From: Trochalopteron elliotii
Lineage: Eukaryota; Chordata; Aves; Passeriformes; Leiothrichidae
Length of the DNA stretch: 64,000 nt
Assembly: GCA_024734555.1 (NCBI GenBank)
Contig: JANPWX010000212.1
Coordinates: 1-64,000 of the forward strand
Reading direction: 5' to 3'
Shown: positions 37,063 to 48,300 of the stretch, in pieces
Layout: each line of letters opens with the position of its first letter
How positions within the stretch are numbered: the stretch's first letter is position 1
Translations under genes and position numbers: made by a program
Notes under the pieces: generated by a model
Database searches by the model: none
Told to the model about the DNA's origin: nothing
The model's input: the letters and a program-made list of their open reading frames with translations, nothing else

Positions 37063-37500
37063 TGTAAAGAAGTAAAGGGCATTAATTGCTTAGCATTACT
37101 TGCTTAGCATTAGTAGCTAAGATATGCTGAAGCTTTGGGCTCCACTTTGAGCAGATTTCACTCTGCACAGCTTCTGTAAGGCTGCCTGGGTTAATTTCCA
37201 GGAGAGCAGGTTGTATTTCAGCTATGACATTTCTCTGCATGTTTAACGTATCCCTGTCTTGGCTCCAATGTACTTCTGCATAGATGGGTGGGAGACAAGG
37301 GAAAATGAATAGCACGTTTTCTTCCTGCATGAAATTGTGAGAGTGTCCTCCACTGAGTGCAGTTACTGGGTATATGACTTCTGTAGTCTGGCTAATACTG
37401 CTAAGTATACTGGAGATTAAGGGATTTGGGGCTGTAAAGTCCATTTCATCCATCCAGGCCTGAGCAAGGCAATGAGAGCAGGGAAAAAGTCTTGCAGAAA
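37063..37500 (+). mobile_element. Putative 3' LTR start, right end unresolved
   Basis: Begins TGTAAAGAAGTAAAGGGC directly after the polypurine tract; its first 31 bp match 34593-34623. It contains a 14-bp tandem duplication around TTGCTTAGCATTA (37085-37111). I could not find AATAAA, a CA end or a target duplication matching ACCT at the left flank, so the right boundary given is nominal. A 154-codon frame runs antisense through most of it (37082-37546); see the findings. Confidence 0.4.
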
Positions 37501-37546
37501 CTACTGGACCAAGCAGGGTCTGGCCTGCAGGTGACCATCCCACCAC

Positions 37547-40500
37547 ATCCCCTTGCTGCTTTCAGACCTCTCCCAGGCAGCTCTGAGCTCTGTGGGGGAC
37601 ATGAAGGAGGGCAAATGCAGATGCCAGGGCTGATCCCTCACCAGTGGCTCCCAAACCCAGCACACCCCATCAAAGATGCTCCTGAGCCTATGCCAAGCAC
37701 TGCTGTCATGTTCCTGGACTGCTGAGCCCTCCCCAGGGTGGTGTGTCAAGGACACAGGGGACAGAGGGAAGGACTTAAGCAGTCCTGGTGCTGCTTCTGA
37801 GACTGCTCAGGAGGCACAGGAGAAGTGCTGTTATCTCTGAGCTGGAGACCTAATAACAACACTGGAGCATTTCTGCTCTGGCCTCTCTCTGCCCCATGGA
37901 CAGGGAAGCTGCAGTGCTTCCCACCAGGCTGGACTGTACTGCCCTGCTGCACCTTGGCTCCTCATCAGAGACTTACCCTGGGGGTGCAGGCTGAGCTAAT
38001 GGGGGGAATACCTTAACCCCAGTGCTAGAAAAAAGGAAAGCCTCAAAAAAAACTCTCCTAAGGAGCCAGCTCATAATAACTCATCCTGCCCAGTTCAGAG
38101 CACGCTGAGGCCAAGCCCCACTGCCACTCCTGCCCAGAGGGGAAGCCAGAGCAATCTCCCTTCAGCTCTTCCAAGCCAGTGGAATATGAAGCAGAGCAAA
38201 TACTGGGTTGTTGTGAGGGCATTGAGGAGTGAAGCAGAGCAAGGAGATAGCTTTGAGTAGTAAAAGCTGCCCTTAAGTTATGAGCTCAGACACAGCCTTA
38301 TGCATCCCCGAGCAGCAGAGGAGCCATCTCCACTTTGATCTGAGTTTGATTTAAAATGGAGCATCTCCCTCAGCATCACCCACGGGGCAGCAGTGCAGCA
38401 ACCTCATTTTCCTCTGCTTTATCCCTTTTGCCACCTGCTGTGTGCCCAAGGTCCCAGGGCCACAAACTCTGGCTCCCTGCACTCCCTGGCCGTGATGTTG
38501 TGGGGCACAGCCCTCAGCTGTGGGTGCATCCTGCTCCCACCCTGCTCTGGGGTGGGGATGAGCCAGCACAGAGCCAGGGAAATGAGAACTTGTTGGGGCA
38601 TACTGCCAATTCAATGCCCATTACCTTCCCACAAATCCTCTGCTCCATGGCCTTATCTTCCTCTGCCACGTCCCTTGCTCCCCACCCTCCTCCTCCTCCT
38701 CTTCCTCCCAGGCTGAATGTCTTTTTGGATGTGCAGACAAGCTGTGTAGGTACCCTTGCCTGTGTTTGGGAGCCCTTCAATGGCAGTATCTGCAGGAATA
38801 GGAGATAGGAGACATCCCTGACACCTCTTGGTGACACCCCTGACACCCCAGGCACCCATAGGTGATGGGATTGCCCCCCACAGCACAGCTCATGGCCAAA
38901 TGCTGTCCTGCACTTGTGGATTGAATATCAGACTCTGAACATTAACTTTTACAGCACAATATATCCCACACCAACCCACATTGCCAGGAAATACCCCAAA
39001 GCCATCACCACATCTGGATGCAAATGATTGTTTAAACACCCCACACAGTCCTGTGCATACAGAATAGATTTACTGTCACTTCTTGTAAAATTAGGAAGGG
39101 ATAAAACCAAAGAGCTGAGCAGCAATGTCTACTGGGCAGTGGGGGGAGCAGCACCAGCACAAGCTCTAGGGCTTTGGCTAGAAAGGGAGCTCTGGAATTA
39201 ACAACAGCACAGCTCACCATGAGGCATCTTTGCTTGCAGCTCCTGCCTGAAGAATGGATTTGACCTGGGAGCCCTCCTGGCCTGCAGCAGCCTAGCAGAG
39301 CTCCTTTAAATCAGCACTTTCTGCAAGCAGCCACGTTTCAGTGGTCCTTCACTGCAGGGCAGGAGGGGCAGGAGGGGCAGGAGGGGCAGGAGGGGCAGGA
39401 GGGGCAGGCAGCTCCCCTGGGAGGTGCAGTGAAGTTCCTCAGATCAACAGCAGATGAAAAGCACTGACAGTGGAGCTCAGCCCGACTGCCCTCACTGCCG
39501 AGGCTCTCGCTGTGCTGCTGGCTGTGCAGGAATTCAGTGGCAACACAGAGCCAACAGCAACAACCCTGCCACTGCCCAGGAACAGCTTCAGACCCCTCGT
39601 TCCCCTTGACCTGAGCTGCCTGCTCCTCACCTTGTTCCCCTGGAGAAACATCCATGGGCTCCCAGCACTGGTTTTGCAGAGGAGAAAGTTCACCTTTTCA
39701 GCAAAGAGCCCATGTTTTACGCAAGAAATCGAACTCAGCTCAAGCCTTAATATTCCAGCAGAAAATGTTTGCACAGGAAGTTTGTTCCATCAAGAAGCAG
39801 TCCATTCCATCAAGAGGCACAGCTTCCAACATGAGGAAAGGCTTTGGAAAACAGAGCATTCCTTAAGGCAGCAGATAAATGCTGGACCAGACTTAGTGGC
39901 TGGAGGCTGGAATCTAGGCAAACCTGGACTAAAATAAGACTAAAACTGCTGGACAGTCACAAGAATATTGCAGCAGCCAAGTTAGGAACAAGAGGAAAAC
40001 TCAGCCTTTAGCTATGTCAAGGGAAAGTGAGGCTGTTTCTCCAAAGAAGATGCCACAAGCAACATCCAAGAGTTACAAGTGGAGTAGAACTGTGGAGGGG
40101 CTGGTTTCCACCAGTGCTACAGAGCTGTGACACAGTGCTTGGGGATGGCACAGCCACCATGGTCTCAGGTTTGGCAGCAGGCTTTGCTGCAGCCAGCAGG
40201 TCACATCCCTCCCTGGCCATGCTGAGGCTGTGGGACAGGATGGGAGAGGAAATGCATTCCCAAACCCATCTAACCTTTCCATGAGAGCTCATAGCATCCT
40301 TACATCAGTAACCATAACTCCTGCAGGATCTCCCGGCCCTTCCAGTGAAGGGGAAGGAAAATTCTACTTCATTGCGGCTCCCACCTTTTATCTTTAAAAG
40401 CCACAACAGGCAAGGTGAAAAAAAAAAAACATGACAAATAATCCAAGGAAAAGAATACAACAGCCTTTGAAACTCCATCCTACAGCTGAAAGGGAGGGAC

Positions 40501-41705
40501 GGAGGCAAGGCAAGAAAGCCAGTGTAAAACCTCATTACCATCAGAAATCCTCTCTCCCTGCCCTTACCTCCTCGCTCATTTCCATATCACAGGGGACACA
40601 ATACCTTTTTTCTCTTGAAAAACATCCCATTTTTGCAGAGACCGGCTGTCCCCACCCCCAGCACTGGCTTATGGAGCTGGGGAACAAAAGCCGGGCTCAC
40701 ACCTACCCTGGCAGGCGATGCTGGTGTGTGAATCTCCAGGCCCTTATCGGCCTCTCAGGAGCAGGTTTTACCGTCATTATTATTAGTTTACTTTATCTTC
40801 TTTTTACCTTTAGCTTCAAGATCTTTTAGTCAGTCAAATTACACTCACAGTAGCAGAAGTGGCAGAAAATAAAGCAATATAAGGGGTCCAGGAAGTTATT
40901 TTCATCTCAAGGAGCATGTAAGAAAGGTTGACAAGTCTTTATTCTGCTCTTATGGGATAATCTGTAGGTTCCCAGCTGATAGGGGGGAAAAAATTAAAAG
41001 CATCAGAAGAAATTGCAGGAAGAAGTAATACTCAGGCCTCTGCATAAATCGAAGTAATGTGCAGCTTGGCTGACAGCTGAAAGCACTGGAGGGTGAAATG
41101 TCAGTGCCAGGAAGGAAAGGGGCGGCCCCAGGGTCTGGGCAGGGCTGGACAGAGGGTGCTGGGTGCAGGGCAGGAGGGTCACTCAGCCCCCTCCAGCTGG
41201 TTTTATCTCCTGTTAAGTGGACCTGTCACATCTTTCCAGTCCAGAGCATCACTAACAGAGCAGGTGGAGAAGGGAGGGGAAGCAAAGCAGCTCAGACATC
41301 CCCCAAACTGTCCCGGATGGCTGAATTTGTCCTGCTCCTGTCTGGCTGCTCTGATAAAAGCTACAAGCATCAAGTCAGGCACGGCAAAATTTTTCTGCTC
41401 AGACTTCAGGCTCTCACATTTACACACACAGTACAGGGCCCTGGGAGCTCCCAGCATCCACCCAGCAAGCACCAAATGCTGGGCTGGGAGTGGAGCCAGA
41501 GTGATAAGGAAGGGGCCAGGATCACAGGGAGATGCACAAAGGGGAGAGAAGAGGTGGGACCATCAATTCCTCTCTGAGTTATTGGCCCGTGGGGATTATG
41601 GATGGATGGAGGCAGTGCTGGATGGCCAAGAGAAGCAGGGACATCTTTGTGACATCAGCTGCAGGCCAGCACGAGGTAGCAGGGTCCTGAACAGCACAGA
41701 AAAGG
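37547..41705. other. Unique non-coding sequence
   Basis: No gene recognised. It contains the 9-bp tandem repeat at 39357-39410. The 155-codon plus frame at 39470-39937 and the 210-codon plus frame at 41093-41725 lack domains; the latter runs into the family A LTR, so it is chance. Confidence 0.5.
39357..39410. repeat. 9-bp tandem repeat, six units
   Basis: Six units of GGGCAGGAG, the last ending in CA. Read on the minus strand the 9-bp period gives a repeated Cys-Pro-Ser tripeptide inside a frame at 39338-39655, but nothing else suggests coding. It is G-rich with runs of three to four G, so it could form a quadruplex on the plus strand. Confidence 0.92.
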
Positions 41706-41711
41706 TGCACT

Positions 41712-42361
41712 GTTGGGGAAGATGAATCAGGAAAACCTTATAAATATGATTGTTTAGGAAAAGATTTTGAAAATATGAAACTTACAATCGAAATAGAAAT
41801 GAAAGCTTGCTTTGAGTTGTAGGATACCAAGCCTTAGTTACTGTATAACCTGAAAACAACAGCCCAGCCAGCTGAAGGAGAATCCCTCTTGATTGAACAA
41901 TACCCTTCTGCTGGCTGAGGGATCCAAAGGTCAATGTAGCAAAAGAGAAGAGTCTAAAGAGTAGTTTTTAGAGTTTAAAATATAAGAGAGTATGGTAATG
42001 TAGTAGTTCTTATAGGCTGGATGTAGATTCTATAGGATTTTGTGTCTTGTACTGGTTGGTTAGTGTAAAATAGAATACTCAACACAAAAGGAGATATAAT
42101 GTATTGTAACAAGGACCTCGCTCTCTTTTCCCCTGTGCTCTGACCCTGCCACCTCTCTCTGGCTCTCTTGCTCCCTCCTCTCTTACCTCTCACCCTCTTG
42201 TTCTCTCTCTCCCTCTCTCTTTGGGGCTTCCCCTCAGCCCAGGCTGGTGGCTGAAGGCAAAAGGCCCTTTTTACCCACCACCCTTGCAATAAACCCACGT
42301 GTTCTAGAATGTCTCAGGTCTGCAGAGTTCCCTCTCCCTGCTGTCCACGGATGCTCCTACA
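41712..42361 (+). mobile_element. Solo LTR, family A copy 2 (plus strand)
   Basis: A 650-bp solo LTR starting TGTTGGGGAAGATG and ending CTCCTACA, with a perfect 6-bp target duplication GTGCAC (41706-41711 and 42362-42367). AATAAA at 42288-42293 lies 68 bp before the end, the normal distance. A strongly pyrimidine-rich CT tract covers about 42120-42235 upstream of it. It aligns end to end with the minus-strand copy at 3089-3747. The 6-bp duplication is typical of ERV2/ERVK-type integrases. A short CpG-rich patch follows at 42480-42560. Confidence 0.92.
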
Positions 42362-42367
42362 GTGCAC

Positions 42368-45300
42368 GAATGCATTTATGGTGTGAGACAGCCTTTCCCC
42401 CAGCAGCTGTGCAGAGAGCAAGGGGTGGGATCCCTCTGCTCACAGCCAGGGCGTGGGGGTCTGAGACAGCCCCCTCCCAGGGTGGCAGGGCAGGCAGCCC
42501 GATGCCTCTCCCCGGGCTGAGCCACGCGGCGCCGAGGCGGAGCTGTCACCCGGGATTGATGGCACGGTTCAGAGGAAATAAATTCCCAGGCTTCTGCAGG
42601 AGGTGAACTGGGGGGGTGTATCCATCTTAAAGATGCTTAATGAATGTGCCACAGCCCGCAGAGTGGCAGCAGATACATCTCTGCAGCCAGAATTCCCCAC
42701 ACTGCTCCTTGCGAGGTTCAGGCGCAATTTAACAGCTTCTTATTGATTTTATTTATGTTTCCCAGGCCCTGGCAGTGTCTAGATTGCCCCAGTCCAACAA
42801 GAACCCCACAGTCACAGAGGGGACTTGCACTTGGTTTTCCCATCCTGTTCCTCAACCCTGGGGATAAAACCTGGTGTTTGGCCAGGAAAGATGGAGTTTT
42901 AGGCTCACAGGGGCTTCAGCTCCAAGAAAGAGGATGATGCAGGACAACTGGGGTGATGGTGAGCACTGGCACAGCACTGGGGCAAACTGGGGCTGCTGCC
43001 ACCCACCCACATGGCCCCAGCACCAGACTCTGGGTTGCACCTTTGGAACTCAAAGCAAAATAAGGACCTTTCCAAAGACACCCTTGCAAGATGCACTTTG
43101 GGAAATCCCAGCTTTTATGTAGCTCAGCACACCTTAATTTTCAAGGCAAGAAAAATGGCAATCAGCAGTTCCAGCATGTGACTTGGCTTTGTTTTTCCCT
43201 CTTCCCTTTAGGGAAAAAAAAAAAAAAAAAAAGGAAAAAGAAAGAAAAGCAGCAAAGAACAGCAGAGACCCAGCTGACCTTTCCAGCTAAGAGACCTTGT
43301 CTGAATCACTGGATGGTAACAATGAATGAAATGCCAGTGCCCTGCCTTATAAATACCAGCTTCCTCTTGGGGTGAAATGCCATCTTCTGAACATGGAAAA
43401 GCTGCAAAGAAAATGTCACCCTCGCCAAGGTGTGAAATGCCAGCCTGCTCCAAGATCCTGGGCTCACCCACGGGGAGATGGGCAGGCTAATGCCTGCTGC
43501 TGGATCCCCCAAATTCCTCCTGTCCAGGGCCTTCTCCAAAGCTTCATGGCATGAAGGGGACAGAATTTCAATGTGGGACAGACAGAGCATCAGCCCTCCA
43601 CCATTACCTCCAGCATCTCAGCAGTGAGCTCCTCAGAAAAGCTTCCTTGAGGATCTGGGTTATTTCCCTTGTCCAGTGGCTGTGAGTCAGAGGGACAGTA
43701 AGACAAACAAATCACGCTTCAAGAATGGTTGGACAAGCCAAAATAGTTATTTCCAGTTTTACCAGTGAGATGAAAAGACAATTGAGCATAAGGAGATTTT
43801 GCCAGCTAAAAAGTTTATCACAACCCGAACTCCCAGTTCCCAGCAAAAGCTGTTGCTGCTTTATTTATTAAACACGGGAAATCATCCAACAAACTGTCCT
43901 TGTGTGAAAAAATGCTTCCTATGAGGCTGGTGATATTTGCAACATCTCCCCTACCCTTCCCAGGGCCTGCCTTGGCTTAATCAAAGCCACATTTTCCAGA
44001 AGCTCATCCTCCCTTTTCCCCTCATTTGGCATCATCCTACCCCAGTTTCCTGGTACCAAAGCCCCAGTACCAAACCTGTGCCAGGTCAGGGCAACACAAC
44101 ACCAGGGACAACTTGGACCATCTCTGGGAACTGCAGGGCTGCAGAAATGTAACCAAGCCTTCCTACCTGATAAAATTACATCGGGAAATGAATGAAGTTG
44201 CTTTTTGTCTTCTGGGAACTGGAGCTGTTCTCTTCCCCCACACCCACACTTTCTTTTTTTTTTTTTCCATAAATGTGTGAAATAATTTTACCACCCTTTT
44301 TTTTTTTCTTTCAGTTACTCCTCCTCCCCTCAGATCTCGCCCTTCCTGCCATTTGAAAATAGCTCATGAAAAGGAGGAGGAAGGAGGGGAATGAAAGGAA
44401 GTGTGTGGGGATACAAGATGGAAGGGAAGAGAAGGGAAAAATACATGAAGACTGAAAATACATGTTTTTCAAAGCAAATCAGAATGGCTGATTGCTTCTA
44501 CTCCAGAACCCATTCTGGGAAAGAGCTGATAATCTGGGAAGTTTTCTAAGGCTCTCTGCATCCTCTCAGTTGTTAGGCAACACCTAGGAGGAAAGTGGCA
44601 CAGCAAACCTGCCTGCAGCTGCCTGTACCTCATGTGCAGGCAGCCATCCCAGCTGGGAGTTGGAGTGCAGCATGGAAACACGACCTTCCAGGGACCCAGA
44701 TACCATTTGTGGTCAGAGCCGACCAGGATTGCTCTTAATGGACTATTTTTTTCACTTGTGCAACACTTGTGGCTGGAACAGAAATGGCTGGAAAAACCTC
44801 CTCAGGTTTGATAACCTGCTGGCAGAGCAGCAGCTTAGCCCCACAGGACCCAGGGGCACGGTGTGGGGAAGGGTCTCAGCCACTTCTGCCTCAGAGGGGC
44901 TGCAGGCTGAGGGCTGGAGGGCTTTTTTTCTCCAGCCAGCACCAGGCTGATGACCAGGATGTTCCCAGCTTGCTGGGCAAGCCATTAGTGCTGGAGCAGT
45001 TCCAGGGAGGGGTTTGTGCCCGACCCCTCTCCCTGCTTGCCTTGTGGAAGGAAGATCTCCATGGGAAACGGTTTTAATGCATCAGCATCCATGTGCATCA
45101 CATCCAGGGCTTTCCCCCAAGTGCTTCTCTGTAATGGATTGAATCCTTGACCTGCAGTAATGCTGCTCTCACAGGTCACCAGGGAATCAGAATTTCAGTT
45201 GCTCCACAGCTTTCCTGCCAGGGAGAGGCAGAGGCAGCAGCATCACACCCCTAATGCAAATCTCCTCTCAGCCTCGGCAGTGCTGGGGCTGCCGGCACAG

Positions 45301-48300
45301 GGGGAGGGATGCTCACTGCTAGGGGAGGCAACCAGGGCAGCCTTTCCCTCCCACACCCTGTGTCTCCGTTTGAAATCTCTTCTCTCCCTGCACAGCACCT
45401 TCTCTCCTGCTTCTGTTCTTTGGGCAGCAGTTCTGGGGCCAAAGGCATGCTTTCCAGCTTTTTTTCTTTAAAAAAGCCCCTAAAACCTAATTCATTGCAA
45501 AGCCACCACTGCATGTCTGTGTGTGACACAGAAGGGAGTCGGGGATTTATGTTAATGGTGGCACCAAGGGGAATCCGCAGCTGGATCAGCAGCAGCAGGA
45601 AGGCTGGCAGCCACAGGCATTGCCAGCACGGCTGTGTTGGAGCCCTGGGGAGCCACCCTATGAGCAGCACAGCTCTGCAGGGAGGCACGGATACAGTGCC
45701 AACTCCAAGGGATGCTTCCCATCCCAATCAGGAGCATGACAAGCACTTCTCGCCTCGACAGCGTCAGAAGCCAAGAAGGGAACTACATCTCATTCTGTGC
45801 CACACCAGCACTGGGAAAGCAGAGCTGGGCTGAGCCTGGGGGAAGGGGCAGCACACTGAGGAGAGCCTGGCTGCTCTGGGCAGCTTCAAGCCATGCAAGA
45901 GCACCCCCACACCCCCCCGAGAGTGAAGATGGGGACCTCTGCCACTGTGTGCAGCTCCCTCGGGACCGTGGAGGGGATGAGTTGACCAAACCCGACAGGG
46001 CAGTGCTGCCCCAGCCCAACACACTCTGCAGGAGCCCAACAAACAGGACCACCTTGAGATGGCAGTGGGACACTGAACATTGCTCCAGCTGAACTCCCGA
46101 GCCCAGAAATCCATTTCTTTCCTCAGGAGATGCCACCCTGTGACGTGCTCACTTCCCACCCTCCCACAAGGACACTCATTTTTTCCAGCTGAGCTGAGGA
46201 ACAAACAAATCCTCACCCACTCCAAGTAGGTGGGTTGGTCACGGCCAAGGAGAAGATGCCTTGTGTTTGGTGATGGTCCATGGAGCTCAGTCAGCAAAGC
46301 CAGATGACAGGCAGTGAAGCCACCACCCTTCCCAATAATAGCACTGTGACACACAGATCACTCCTGCTCCAGAGGTCTCCAAGGGCTTAGTGTGAACTTC
46401 ATAACACCCCTGTTTCCAGCACACAGGAATGCTGATTGCAAAGCTAATCATCTTCTAGGGCATCTTCATTAGCCTTAAAGCACTCTGATTCTGGCCTCCT
46501 GCATCCCCACCGGAGGCCCTGGGCCACATCCTGCTCTCGTGCACAACAGTGTAAATGTGTGTATCCACACCTGAAATCACGCTATGGATGCTTCACTGCT
46601 GTCCAAACATGCTCTTGGAGGCTCAGAAGAGCACCACTCCTTTCACTTCCAAGGTGACAACAGGCCAGCAAGACCCCCAGCCCACCTTGTGAATGTAACC
46701 TGGGCCTGACACAGTTCCTCCTCCACAGCCCCACCTTCTACCTCCAGCAGTCTGCAGAAATCCCTCCTCTCCTGAGCTCAACACGAGGCATTTCAACTAC
46801 TGAGACTCAAAATCAGACACAGCACCTTTTACCCACACATCCCTGCACGCCACAGACCAAGAGGCAAACACTGAATTACACCTTAATCCTCACACACAGA
46901 AGTGCCTCTTTCCAGAGCAGCAAATTATTTTATTATAGGAAAAGTCCAACCAGGGACCACACTGAAAGCCCTCACAAGCCATGTGCAAATAACCAGGCAT
47001 TAACAGCCAGGCAGGCATTGCAGCAGGGCACAGCAATGTGGGCTTCATGTGGAAACACCAGCTCTGCCCAAGGCATGGCCAGCACTGGGCTTTCCATGTG
47101 TAATCCTGAGCCCCCCATCCTCCTTCCTGCTCCCCACCACCTGCCAGTGGAGTCCCTTTATATTTTACTCTGCTCTGGGGCTGCTCACAGGGCTGCTCAT
47201 GGTGGCAGTTCTTTCTGGTCCAGCCCTGAGAGTCCACACTCCTCTGCACCAATGTGGGAGCATCAAAAGCCTCTATAGGTTTCAACACAGAGTCCCACAA
47301 GTGTTGTAGCTTGGCCAAAACAGATTTTGCCCAGGAAATGACGTTTTGATGGATATTTTCCAGCCAGCTAGAAAGGCACACAGTGCCTGCCAGCGCTTGC
47401 ATTGCTTGGGTGTTCCCCAAGGGTCTGGATCAGACCTGGAACAAGTGTAAAAGCAGCATCTACCCTGGCTGGGAGGAGCAAAGCTGGCAGCTCAGCCTTA
47501 CAAAGCTAGGCCAGACATGGGGTTTCCATACTCCATAGCTCCCAGCCCTGCCACATTCCTCACTTGGGATGTGAGATGGCAGGGAGGCACAACGGCCCTG
47601 GATGAACCCAGCTCTCCCACTGCCACCAGGCTTGGATGTGGGGCTGATTAGAAGGATTAAAAACCAGTTCAGCAGCGGGCAGCAGGAGGGATGTGCTGGC
47701 AAGGCCCAGGCTCACCAGCCTGTGGGATGCCATGGGAGATCTTGAAAGGAAAGAAAGATCTGAGCAGGCGTCGCTGCCCGGCTCCCGCTCTAACAAGGGA
47801 CAGGAACAACCTGCAGTTCACAAAGAGCTCCCAGATGAAAGCAGCTCCATCCCCAGGACCTTGTTATTATTTCACAGATGTTTCTCACATACCTTTCCTT
47901 TACTGTTATTTTTTCTAAAGTCGCTCATTGCTCTAGATAAATGGGGCCTCTGTGGCTGCAGGCAGTGGGTGGCAGGAAAGGCAAGGCAGCTCCCAGGGGC
48001 TGTCCATGGCACTGGCAGCATGGACACACAAACAGCACCTCCAGGGATGTTAAAATGTACCATCAGCAGGTATTTGGCAGCAAATACCCTGCACAAGACC
48101 TCAGCCCACCTCCCCAGACCCTTCTGCTCCTCTCCAGCAGGATGAGCTTTGTAGTGGCTGGTTTCTCTGGGAATTGCTAAGAAATCCCAGCATGAAAAGC
48201 ATTAGCAAAGAGTAAACTGTTGTGACCCAGCCTTCACCTCTGCCTCCGGGCAGGATTGCCATAAGACAATCTGAAATCCAGGCTGAGGAGATCCTGCCTG

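Noticed and set aside
41093..41725. 210-codon plus-strand frame
   Set aside because: Overlaps another 159-codon frame, shows no domain, and its 3' end runs across the target duplication into a solo LTR.
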